Assembly (NCBI GenBank): GCA_934373455.1
Contig: CAKRON010000047.1
Coordinates: forward strand, 1 to 19,809
Length of the DNA stretch: 19,809 bases
Reading direction: 5' to 3'
DNA from: an uncultured Marvinbryantia sp.
Lineage (GTDB): Bacteria; Bacillota; Clostridia; Lachnospirales; Lachnospiraceae
Shown: positions 7,197 through 15,180 of the stretch, piece after piece
Position numbering within the stretch: position 1 is the first letter of the stretch
Layout: every line of letters begins with the position of its first letter
Translations under genes and position numbers: made by a program
Notes under the pieces: generated by a model
Told to the model about the DNA's origin: nothing
What the model saw: the letters and a program-made list of their open reading frames with translations, nothing else
Database searches by the model: none

Positions 7197-7835
7197 ATGG
7201 GATCAGTTAACGAAGTAGCTGAATTAGTAGAAAAAGGTAAAGCAAAATTAGTAGGCGCAGCAGTACAGGACGCTCTGGATTCCGGATGTGATCCAACAGA
7301 AATCCTGAACAAAGGTATGATCGATGCAATGGCAGTTGTTGGTGAAAAATTCAAAAACGGAGAAATCTTCGTTCCAGAAATGCTTGTTGCAGCACGTGCT
7401 ATGAAAAAAGGTGTTGAAGTTCTGAAACCACATCTTTCTTCAGGATCTACAGGATCTAACGGAAAAGTAATCCTTGCAACAGTTGCTGGTGACCTTCATG
7501 ATATCGGAAAGAACCTGGTTGGTATGATGATCGAATCTGCTGGTTTTGAAGTAATCGACCTTGGCGTTGACGTACCAGCTTCAAAAGTTATCGAATGCTA
7601 CAGAGAAAACCCAGACACTAAGATCATCGCACTGTCTGCTCTGTTAACAACAACTATGCCATCTCTGAAAGATACAGTTGCAGCAGTTGCAGCAGAAGAC
7701 TTCAGAAATGATGTTAAGATCATGGTTGGTGGAGCTCCTATTACACAGGAATTCGCTGATGAAATCGGTGCAGACGGATATTCAGAAGATGCAGCTTCTG
7801 CAGCTACACTTGCTAAAAAGCTTGCTAATGCATAA
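7197..7835 (+). CDS. Corrinoid (B12-binding) protein of a methyltransferase system
   Basis: This 212-residue protein carries the cobamide that shuttles the methyl group. Seen: an N-terminal four-helix cap (about 1-80, with GEKFKNGEIFVPEML), then a Rossmann-like B12-binding domain with the signature D99-L-H101-D-I-G104 (His101 as lower cobalt ligand), S147-x-L149 and GG at 178-179. Length and order match MtbC/MtgC/MtvC-type proteins. A strong AGGAGG lies 8 bases before the ATG. Codons lean to GTT/GCT/GGT, as in highly expressed genes. The operon partner upstream is the pterin methyltransferase, and an intrinsic terminator follows. Confidence 0.95.
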   Translation: MGSVNEVAELVEKGKAKLVGAAVQDALDSGCDPTEILNKGMIDAMAVVGEKFKNGEIFVPEMLVAARAMKKGVEVLKPHLSSGSTGSNGKVILATVAGDLHDIGKNLVGMMIESAGFEVIDLGVDVPASKVIECYRENPDTKIIALSALLTTTMPSLKDTVAAVAAEDFRNDVKIMVGGAPITQEFADEIGADGYSEDAASAATLAKKLANA

Positions 7836-7864
7836 GAATTAGGTCTTAATATAAGTAAAAACGG

Positions 7865-7897
7865 AACAGACACTCATTGTAGAGTGTCTGTTTTTTT
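7865..7897 (+). terminator. Intrinsic terminator after the corrinoid protein gene
   Basis: AACAGACACTC (7865-7875) pairs perfectly with GAGTGTCTGTT (7882-7892), followed by five more T residues. This is a textbook terminator splitting the operon between the corrinoid protein and the activator gene. Confidence 0.93.
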
Positions 7898-7905
7898 GCT
7901 ATAAT
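7877..7905 (+). promoter_or_regulatory. Promoter embedded in the terminator, driving the activator gene
   Basis: TTGTAG (7877-7882, in the hairpin loop) and a perfect TATAAT (7900-7905) are 17 bases apart and point at the activator gene at 7966. The -35 box and most of the spacer overlap the terminator hairpin and T run. Confidence 0.5.
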
Positions 7906-7965
7906 ACCAAATAGAAAAAGACTCATTTGAGAGTCTCAGACAGAGCGGGGGTAGAGAAGGTAACT

Positions 7966-9690
7966 ATGGGTGTTATTACATTTGTAAGAGAGAATAAGAG
8001 AATACATGTACCGGATGGAACAATGATTTTAGAGGCTGAAATACAGGCGGGACTGGAACCGGATGCACCTTGCGGCGGTCAGGGAAAATGCGGAAAATGT
8101 CTGGTAAAAGCGAATGGACAGATTGTAAAAGCCTGCCAGACGCCGGTACAGGGAGATATGGAAATAAATACGCTGATATCAGAACAGCGGCATGAGATTT
8201 TGACAGAAGGATTAAATCGACCAGTGACATTTAAACCGGGAATTTTTGTACATCCTGTGAAACTGGAGAAAGCAATAGCCGGGGATAATCGTTCAGACTG
8301 GGAACGGCTAGTGGCAGAAGTGCGAATGGCATCCGGAATGGAGATGCCGAGTGTGCAGCCGAATCTTTTGCTTGCATCCTCTCTTTATGAGAAGAGAAAA
8401 GAAGCAGAAGAATGGTTTGCAGTGCATACCAGAGATGAGATCCTGGAGCTGAAAAAGGAAGAGCCGAATATTTATATGGCAGCTTTTGATATTGGAACAA
8501 CGACAGTAGTTGGTTATCTGATGAATGGAAAAACTGGTAAAGTATGTGCCATCGAAAGCCGCATGAATCCGCAGGCTCAATATGGCGCAGATGTCATTAT
8601 GAGAGCAAACTATGCACTGGAACATGGCGTGCAGGTACTCAGTGACTGTATACAGACAGCGATAGATGAGTTGCTGCATAAGCTTGCGATGAAAATAAAT
8701 GCAGAACCGGAAGATATTTATCAGGTGAGCATTGTGGGAAATACTTGTATGCATCATCTGTTTCTGAGTATTTCACCGGGATCACTGGTTCATGCACCAT
8801 ATAACCCGGCATTTAGTCAGCGATTAACCGTAAAGGCAAGAGAGTATGGCTTGCATATCCATCCGCAGGCACAGCTTTTGATGTTGCCGGATATTGCCGG
8901 ATATGTAGGAGCAGATACTTGTGGATGTCTTCTGGCACTGCGTCAGGATCAAAAAGATGAAATTTCCCTGATGATAGATATTGGTACAAACGGTGAAATG
9001 GTATTGGGAAATAAAGAGAAGATGGTTACTTGTTCTACAGCGGCAGGTCCTGCATTTGAAGGCGCTAAGATTGAGTGCGGAATGCGAGGGGCAGCCGGAG
9101 CAGTAGATCATGTGTCATTTGAGAATGGACAATGGAACTATACAACTGTAGATAACAAACCGGCAGTAGGAATTTGCGGTTCCGGTCTGATTGATATGGT
9201 TGCACAGATGTATCATGCAGGCTTGATTGATGAAATGGGACATCTGGAAAGTGGACAGGAAAATGAAAGTATTTTTGTATTAGTGCCGCCTGAAAAGGCA
9301 GGAAATGATACAGGAGTCTATCTAAGTCAGAAGGATGTACGAGAAGTACAGCTGGCAAAAGCTGCCATTGCAGCAGGTATACAGCTTTTGATGAAAGAGC
9401 TTGGGATTACAGAAAATGATATTGAAAAAGTATATATTGCAGGAGCATTTGGAAATTATATGAATCCAGCCAGTGCCTGCGCCATTGGACTTCTTCCTCC
9501 GGAATTGGAAAAACGAGTGAGTCCGGTGGGAAATGCAGCAGGGGAAGGCGCTAAGATTGCCCTTTTGAATACAGATGAACTGGAAATAACAGATAAACTG
9601 GTAAAAGGTATTCAGTTTTTGGAATTAGCTGCATCCGCAGAGTTCCAGGATACATTTGTAGATGAACTTGCATTTCCAGAGGAGGAATAA
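7966..9690 (+). CDS. Reductive activator of corrinoid proteins (RACE; 2Fe-2S plus ASKHA domains)
   Basis: This 574-residue ATP-dependent activator reduces inactive Co(II) corrinoid to Co(I) on methyl-transfer proteins. Seen: a plant-type 2Fe-2S domain with C36, C42 and C45 in PCGGQGKCGKC plus C57; a helical linker; then a DUF4445-type ASKHA ATPase domain with FDIGTTTVVGYL (D175), a second phosphate loop MIDIGTNGEM, CSTAAGPAFEGA and VYIAGAFGNYM. The ATG at 7966 is preferred over the TTG at 7927: GAGAAGG lies 5 bases ahead and the Fe-S fold begins here. It is cotranscribed with the overlapping DUF2284 gene. The partners are presumably one or both corrinoid proteins at 7197 and 10268. Confidence 0.92.
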   Translation: MGVITFVRENKRIHVPDGTMILEAEIQAGLEPDAPCGGQGKCGKCLVKANGQIVKACQTPVQGDMEINTLISEQRHEILTEGLNRPVTFKPGIFVHPVKLEKAIAGDNRSDWERLVAEVRMASGMEMPSVQPNLLLASSLYEKRKEAEEWFAVHTRDEILELKKEEPNIYMAAFDIGTTTVVGYLMNGKTGKVCAIESRMNPQAQYGADVIMRANYALEHGVQVLSDCIQTAIDELLHKLAMKINAEPEDIYQVSIVGNTCMHHLFLSISPGSLVHAPYNPAFSQRLTVKAREYGLHIHPQAQLLMLPDIAGYVGADTCGCLLALRQDQKDEISLMIDIGTNGEMVLGNKEKMVTCSTAAGPAFEGAKIECGMRGAAGAVDHVSFENGQWNYTTVDNKPAVGICGSGLIDMVAQMYHAGLIDEMGHLESGQENESIFVLVPPEKAGNDTGVYLSQKDVREVQLAKAAIAAGIQLLMKELGITENDIEKVYIAGAFGNYMNPASACAIGLLPPELEKRVSPVGNAAGEGAKIALLNTDELEITDKLVKGIQFLELAASAEFQDTFVDELAFPEEE

Positions 9691-10232
9691 TGATGCTGAA
9701 TTATAAAGAATTGGAAGAAACAGGCAAGCAGCATGGGTTTACCCATGTTGCACCGCTTGAGTGCAGTACAATAGAGTTAATGTCTGAAGTACGGAAAATG
9801 TGTGAAAGCAATACTTGTCACAGATATGGAAAATGCTGGAGTTGTCCTCCTGGATGCGGAAGTCTGGAAGAATGTCAGAAGATTATCGACGGTTATCAGC
9901 ATGGAATTATTGTACAGACGGTAGGTGAATTGGAAGACGAACTGGATGGAGAGACGATGATGGAGACAGAGGCGCTTCATAAAGAGCACTTTTTCAGTCT
10001 GGAAAAAGAATTGAGAAAGAAATATCCAAAGATGCGTCCGATCAGCGCCGGAAGCTGCGTAAAGTGTAAAGTCTGTACTTATCCAGATGCACCATGCCGT
10101 TTTCCGGATGAAGCATTTGCTTCGATGGAAGCATATGGAATGCTGGTGACACAGGTATGTAAGGCAAATCATATGGAATATTACTATGGACCATGTACGA
10201 TAGCATATACTAGCTGCTTTTTGCTGGAATAG
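9690..10232 (+). CDS. Cys-rich DUF2284 metal-binding protein
   Basis: This 180-residue protein carries 14 cysteines. The first cluster is C38, C43, C49, C52, C56 and C62 (HRYGKCWSCPPGCG); the second is C123, C126, C129 and C136 (GSCVKCKVCTYPDAPCRFP). This is the DUF2284 pattern, which probably binds iron-sulfur or zinc; no enzymatic role is established. The family often sits beside corrinoid methyltransferase genes, as here, suggesting a part in electron delivery to the activator (inference). The start overlaps the activator stop by one base (TAATG). A second in-frame ATG at 9693 has better spacing (7 bases) from AGGAGG, so the true start may be 3 bases later. Confidence 0.88.
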   Translation: MMLNYKELEETGKQHGFTHVAPLECSTIELMSEVRKMCESNTCHRYGKCWSCPPGCGSLEECQKIIDGYQHGIIVQTVGELEDELDGETMMETEALHKEHFFSLEKELRKKYPKMRPISAGSCVKCKVCTYPDAPCRFPDEAFASMEAYGMLVTQVCKANHMEYYYGPCTIAYTSCFLLE

Positions 10233-10267
10233 TGGAATCATAGATTGAGGAGAAGTGAAAACAACAA

Positions 10268-10927
10268 ATGAAAGAACAATTAGAACAGATTCGTCAGGCA
10301 ATTAAGCATGGACATCCGCAGGAAACGAAAGATCTGGTAACGAATGCACTGGAATCAGGAATCGCATCAAGAGAGGTAGTGGAAGATGCGATGCTTCCGG
10401 CAATGAGAGACGTAAGTGAGTTCTTTAAAAATGAAGACAGCGACATACCGAAGATATTATCAGCAGCCAGATGCATTCGAAAAGGCTTCGAAATAATAGA
10501 ATCTGATGATACGAATTATCCACAGAAAAAAATCGGAAAAGTGATTCTGGGTACTGTAGAGGGAGATTTGCATGATGTAGGAAAGAATCTGGTGGCGATT
10601 ATGTTTCGGAGCGCCGGATTTGAAGTCATTGATTTAGGTGTGGATATTTCAGAGAAACAATTTTTGAAAGCAATACGGGAAAATCCGGATGTATCAATTG
10701 TATGTCTTTCCTCGCTTTTGAACACATCCCTTCCGGAAATGACACATGTGGTGAAACGCTTACGAAGTAACAGTAAACGGAAGTATAAAATTCTGGTAGG
10801 CGGCGGTGCAGTGACAGAGGAACTGGCAGAACAAATGGGAGCGGATGCGTATACAGAGACTGCGTTAGATTGTGCAATGCTGGCGAAGAAACTGGTAGAA
10901 AACAATCCTAAGGAGGCAGAAAATTGA
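10268..10927 (+). CDS. Second, diverged corrinoid (B12-binding) protein
   Basis: This 219-residue protein has the same plan as the one at 7197: a helical cap, then a B12 domain with D100-L-H102-D-V-G105, S148-S-L150 and GGG at 178-180. The cap differs: the usual GE-xFVPE segment is replaced by KNEDSDIPKIL, and the protein is more charged overall. Codon use is ordinary, without the high-expression bias of the first copy. Its stop overlaps the TTG start of the PucR-type regulator (TTGA), so the two are translationally coupled. It may serve a different methyltransferase, or act as a corrinoid sensor for the regulator (inference). Confidence 0.92.
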   Translation: MKEQLEQIRQAIKHGHPQETKDLVTNALESGIASREVVEDAMLPAMRDVSEFFKNEDSDIPKILSAARCIRKGFEIIESDDTNYPQKKIGKVILGTVEGDLHDVGKNLVAIMFRSAGFEVIDLGVDISEKQFLKAIRENPDVSIVCLSSLLNTSLPEMTHVVKRLRSNSKRKYKILVGGGAVTEELAEQMGADAYTETALDCAMLAKKLVENNPKEAEN

Positions 10928-12477
10928 AATTATCAAGTGCATACCTGGCAGACCGTCTGCAGGAGCGTTATGAAGTTGTAGGCAGAAAAAAGACATGCGG
11001 TGATGATGAATATTTCAGACCATTTTTGATGACAAGAGACAGTGTACCGATGAAGGGACGTGTCTGTGTTTTAACAGGAGCTTATTTAAAGCAGATGCTG
11101 AAAATAGCTCATGCGAGGAAAGAAGTATGCGACTGGAGCGATACTTTGTTTGTTCTGACTGAATGGGAGAAGGAAGAACAGGCTGTAAAGGAACTGGAAG
11201 GACCATATATAAAGCTGAATGCCAGTGTATCGGCAGCAGAAGTACTGAATACGATTCAGAGAATATATGATCGATGTGATGACTGGGTAGATCAACTCAA
11301 TACCCTGGTGCTCCAGAGCGGATCCATACAGAGAGCATTAAAATTATCAGCAGAAATGTTTGAGAATCCTATCGTGGTGATGGGAATGGATTTTACCTTA
11401 ACTGCAGAAAGCAGAGTGGGGGGAATGAATGCAGAAACAAAGCTGTTTAAAGATCAGCTTGTGAATCTGGAATATATGAATGCATTTATTCAGGATGAGA
11501 CCTATAAGAAATCATTGGATTCAGAAGTGCCGATGATGCTGCCGGCTTTTATCAATGGCTGCAGAATGCTTAGTATGAATCTGTGGACAAAAGGTGAAGC
11601 GACTCACAGGGTAGTAGTTCTGGAATCACATAAAAAGTTGACAGATGGGGATAAATGTCTGCTGTTTCAGCTGGCATCCTATCTGGAGTATATTATTCTT
11701 CATGAACCGTCATTTCAGGAAAAAGATGATCTGGATGATGTGTGCAGAATTATTATTACAGACCGGACGGCAGATTACCTGACCATGAGCAATCGGCTTT
11801 CCGCATTGGGATGGAGTCCGAGGCAGGATTATTTTTGTCTGGTACTTCAGACCGCCGGAGGTGACAAGGAGCATACAGTAGGAACTATCTGTAAATATAT
11901 AAAAAAGCAGTTTCCGAATTCCAGCAGTTTTCAGGTACATCAGGAAATCGTATGTTTCTTTAATTTATCAAAGGCGGGACAGAGCGAAGAAGAAATAGAA
12001 GCGGAATTGATCTATTTTATTCGCGACAGTTACCTGAAAGCTGGTTACAGCAGATCTATGACAGGTCATATGAATCTGCGGAGACAATATCTGCAGGCTA
12101 AAATAGCTCTGGAAGTAGGAAGCAGGAAGAAACCATATGTATGGATTCATAAGTTTGATCAAATTGTGCTTACTTATATTCTGGAGCAGACGACAAAAAA
12201 ACTTCCGGCATCTATGCTTTGTCATGAGCGGCTGCTGGAATTGAAGAAATTAGATGAAATACATCATTCGGAATATATGCTTACACTCAGAACTTATCTG
12301 GAGCAGAATCTGAATGCGACACAGACAGCGAATGAAATGTTTATCCATCGAAGTACATTCCTGTACAGGCTGGAGAAAATCAAAGCAGTGCTGCAGTCAG
12401 GACTGGAAGATCCGGATGAAATATTTTATTTGAATTTATCCTTACGTCTTCTGGAACAGGAAGAAAAAGAAGGATGA
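10924..12477 (+). CDS. PucR/CdaR-type transcriptional regulator
   Basis: This 517-residue cytoplasmic DNA-binding regulator starts at TTG (10924), supported by AGGAGG 7 bases ahead and by overlap with the previous stop. Seen: an N-terminal PucR-like region (about 1-130, RPFLMTRDSVPMKGRVCVLTG), a central sensor or GGDEF-like region (about 250-400), and a C-terminal PucR helix-turn-helix, TLRTYLEQNLNATQTANEMF followed by IHRSTFLYRLEKI. Family members often respond to a local metabolite and control adjacent genes. Placement between a corrinoid protein and an importer suggests it controls this locus in response to methyl substrate or corrinoid state (inference). The importer lipoprotein starts 24 bases after its stop. 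Confidence 0.9.
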   Translation: MKLSSAYLADRLQERYEVVGRKKTCGDDEYFRPFLMTRDSVPMKGRVCVLTGAYLKQMLKIAHARKEVCDWSDTLFVLTEWEKEEQAVKELEGPYIKLNASVSAAEVLNTIQRIYDRCDDWVDQLNTLVLQSGSIQRALKLSAEMFENPIVVMGMDFTLTAESRVGGMNAETKLFKDQLVNLEYMNAFIQDETYKKSLDSEVPMMLPAFINGCRMLSMNLWTKGEATHRVVVLESHKKLTDGDKCLLFQLASYLEYIILHEPSFQEKDDLDDVCRIIITDRTADYLTMSNRLSALGWSPRQDYFCLVLQTAGGDKEHTVGTICKYIKKQFPNSSSFQVHQEIVCFFNLSKAGQSEEEIEAELIYFIRDSYLKAGYSRSMTGHMNLRRQYLQAKIALEVGSRKKPYVWIHKFDQIVLTYILEQTTKKLPASMLCHERLLELKKLDEIHHSEYMLTLRTYLEQNLNATQTANEMFIHRSTFLYRLEKIKAVLQSGLEDPDEIFYLNLSLRLLEQEEKEG

Positions 12478-12501
12478 GATATTTTTGAAAAAGGACGGCG
12501 A

Positions 12502-14154
12502 GTGAAAATGAGGAAATTTCAAAAAATGGCAGTGGCAGCAGCAGTTTTGTTTACAGCAGGTGCACTGCCGATGAGCGGATGTGCAACAGAAAATGTACAG
12601 ACGGAAGCTACATCAGAGGCAGAAAAAAAAGATCTGGTCACACCGCAGCAGCTAAATCTGGCAGATGGAGAGTATACTGCAGAAGGGCATCTGGAAGGGG
12701 GAAGCGGCAGAGCGTCCATAACATCTCCGGTAACCCTGACGGTAAAGAATGCAGAGATGACAGCGCTTATAGAGTTTAGTAGCCCTTATTATGATTATAT
12801 GCTTGTGGATGGGGAAAAATATGAGCCGGTGAATACAGATGGAAATTCTGCTTTTTCAATACCGTTGAAAGGTTTTGATGCAGGCTGCCAGGTAATTGCA
12901 GATACGGTGGCCATGAGTGAACCGCATGAGATCGCATATGAGATTGTGCTGGATTCTTCGACGTTGAAAAATAAAGAAGAAAGCACTTCTGCGGAAGCAG
13001 CATCAGAGACAGAAACTGAAGTGAACAGTGAATCAGCGACAACAGAAAATACATCCGAAGAGGCAGATGATTCCGGAAACAAAGATGGATTAGAACATGA
13101 AATACCACAGATCCCAGGGCTGACGTATGATCATAGTATGGAATTGGATTATGCAACGCAATTTGCTGTGGATTATTACAATGATGATTATGCGGTAATT
13201 ACGATTGCGGAAGAAGGAGAATATCTGGTGGTGCCGGAAGGAGCATCTGTACCGGATGGACTGGATAAAAGTATTACCGTATTACAACAGCCTTTGGATC
13301 AGATTTATCTGGTGGCTACTTCTGCGATGGATCTATTCCGTGCCATTGATGGGATTGGCAGCATTACGCTGTCCGGAACAGATGTAAATGGATGGTACAT
13401 CGATGAGGCAAAAGAGGCACTGGAAAATGGAAGCATGACGTATGCCGGAAAATACAGTGCACCGGATTATGAACTGATTCTGTCAAAAGGATGCGATCTT
13501 GCAATTGAATCTACCATGATTTATCACTCGCCTGATGTAAGAGAAAAACTGGAAGAGTTTGGTATACCGGTGTTAGTGGAACACTCCAGTTATGAAAGTG
13601 ATCCGCTTGGAAGGATGGAATGGATCAAACTGTATGCCGTTCTTTTGGATAAGGAAGAGGAAGCAGAAGAATATCTGAAAAGTCAGACGGATATGCTGTC
13701 TGATGTACTGGGAGCTGAGAATACAGGAAAAACAGTGGCGTTCTTCTCTATTAATTCCAACGGATATGTGACAGTACGAAAGACAGGAGATTATATATCA
13801 AAGATGATCGAACTGGCTGGCGGACATTATATTTTCCAGAATCTTGGAAATGACAATGCGCTGTCTACTATGAATATGCAGATGGAAGATTTCTATGCCG
13901 GAGCCTGTGATGCAGATTATATTATCTATAACAGTACCATAGAAAGTGAACTGCATTCTCTGGATGAATTACTGGCGAAAAGTAGTCTGCTGTCTGATTT
14001 TAAAGCAGTAAAGAACGGAAATGTGTGGTGTACACAAAAGAGTCTGTTTCAGGAGACAACTGGTATATCTACTATGATTACAGATATGCATACGATGCTT
14101 ACCAGTGATGATCCGGAGCTTTCACAGTTAACTTATATGCATCGTCTTTCATAG
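12502..14154 (+). CDS. ABC importer substrate-binding lipoprotein with N-terminal beta-rich domain
   Basis: This 550-residue surface lipoprotein has a basic N-terminus, a hydrophobic segment (8-22) and a lipobox MSGC with lipidated C27. Next comes a beta-rich domain (about 52-153, LADGEYTAEG, TLTVKNAEMT, YYDYMLVDGEKY) resembling the last domain of the chelatase. An acidic Ser/Thr/Glu linker follows (about 155-196), then a BtuF/FepB-class binding domain (about 205-550, with an AIDGIGSITLSG and GCDLAIESTM type core). It would capture a corrinoid, heme or ferric chelate and pass it to the permease. The start could be GTG 12502 (AAGGA 6 bases ahead) or ATG 12508; both give the same signal peptide. 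It is the first gene of a three-gene importer. Confidence 0.9.
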   Translation: MKMRKFQKMAVAAAVLFTAGALPMSGCATENVQTEATSEAEKKDLVTPQQLNLADGEYTAEGHLEGGSGRASITSPVTLTVKNAEMTALIEFSSPYYDYMLVDGEKYEPVNTDGNSAFSIPLKGFDAGCQVIADTVAMSEPHEIAYEIVLDSSTLKNKEESTSAEAASETETEVNSESATTENTSEEADDSGNKDGLEHEIPQIPGLTYDHSMELDYATQFAVDYYNDDYAVITIAEEGEYLVVPEGASVPDGLDKSITVLQQPLDQIYLVATSAMDLFRAIDGIGSITLSGTDVNGWYIDEAKEALENGSMTYAGKYSAPDYELILSKGCDLAIESTMIYHSPDVREKLEEFGIPVLVEHSSYESDPLGRMEWIKLYAVLLDKEEEAEEYLKSQTDMLSDVLGAENTGKTVAFFSINSNGYVTVRKTGDYISKMIELAGGHYIFQNLGNDNALSTMNMQMEDFYAGACDADYIIYNSTIESELHSLDELLAKSSLLSDFKAVKNGNVWCTQKSLFQETTGISTMITDMHTMLTSDDPELSQLTYMHRLS

Positions 14155-14169
14155 AAAGGATCCGGTAAA

Positions 14170-15180
14170 ATGAAAAAAAAAGCACGTATTCGTTACACCA
14201 TATCATTTATCATATTAGCGATTGCATTGTTGTGTCTGTTCGTCTGGAACATTAATGCGGGCAGTGTACATTTGTCTGTGCAGGAAATATTTGACATTAT
14301 TGTAAAGAAAACAGGAGAACAGACCGCATATAATATTGTGTGGCAGATTCGTCTGCCACGTATTCTGGCAGCTGTATTGCTGGGTGGAGCACTGTCAGTA
14401 TCAGGATTTTTGTTACAGACTTTTTTTGGCAATCCTATTGCAGGACCGTTCGTTCTGGGGATTTCTTCCGGAGCGAAGCTGGTAGTCTCTCTGGTAATGA
14501 TATTTATGTTAAGCAGGGGGATGGCGTCGGGGTCAGCAATTATGATCCTGGCAGCCTTTGTGGGATCCATGATTTCCATGGGATTCATTCTTCTGGTTTC
14601 CAGAAAAGTAAAGAGAATGTCTATGCTGGTAATCTGTGGTGTCATGATAGGGTATATTTGTTCGGCGATCACTGATTTTGTGGTCACTTTTGCAGATGAT
14701 TCCAATATTGTAAATCTCCATAACTGGTCTATGGGAAGCTTTTCGGGAACGACCTGGGGAAATGTACAGGTTTGTTCTGTGGTGGTGCTGATTTCTCTCG
14801 CATTGGCATTTTTGATGTCCAAGCCAATCAGTGCTTATCAGATGGGAGAAAATTATGCACAGAATATGGGTGTAAATATCAAAGCATTTCGTGTCAGCCT
14901 GATTTTATTGTCCAGTATTTTGTCTGCAACGGTAACTGCTTACGCAGGTCCGATCTCTTTTGTGGGTATTGCAGTTCCACATCTGGTGAAATCTCTGATG
15001 AAGACAGCAAAACCGATCTTGGTGATTCCGGGATGTTTTCTGGGTGGGGCAGTATTCTGCCTGTTTTGCGATCTGATTGCAAGGACCGTATTTGCACCGA
15101 CAGAACTGTCGATCAGTTCTGTAACGGCAGTGTTTGGAGCACCGATAGTCATATACATGATGGTGAGGAAGCAGCGATGA
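14170..15180 (+). CDS. FecCD/BtuC-family ABC permease
   Basis: This 336-residue membrane protein has about nine to ten hydrophobic segments. Seen: RLPRILAAVLLGGALSVSG, NPIAGPFVLGISSGA, GPISFVGIAVPHLVK (coupling-helix region) and a C-terminal TELSISSVTAVFGAPIVIYM, all typical of iron-siderophore/cobalamin/heme permeases. It acts as a homodimer in this family. AAAGGA precedes the ATG by about 9 bases. Its stop overlaps the ATPase start (ATGA), so the two are coupled. The ligand cannot be assigned from the permease alone. Confidence 0.95.
   Translation: MKKKARIRYTISFIILAIALLCLFVWNINAGSVHLSVQEIFDIIVKKTGEQTAYNIVWQIRLPRILAAVLLGGALSVSGFLLQTFFGNPIAGPFVLGISSGAKLVVSLVMIFMLSRGMASGSAIMILAAFVGSMISMGFILLVSRKVKRMSMLVICGVMIGYICSAITDFVVTFADDSNIVNLHNWSMGSFSGTTWGNVQVCSVVVLISLALAFLMSKPISAYQMGENYAQNMGVNIKAFRVSLILLSSILSATVTAYAGPISFVGIAVPHLVKSLMKTAKPILVIPGCFLGGAVFCLFCDLIARTVFAPTELSISSVTAVFGAPIVIYMMVRKQR

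Noticed and set aside
7927..7965. TTG start for the corrinoid activator
   Set aside because: It lies close to the internal promoter with no ribosome-binding site; ATG 7966 has GAGAAGG in place and begins the Fe-S domain.
14772..15176. Upstream extension of the ABC ATPase
   Set aside because: This stretch is out of frame within the permease gene and has no domain content; the ATGA overlap at 15177 is a much better start.
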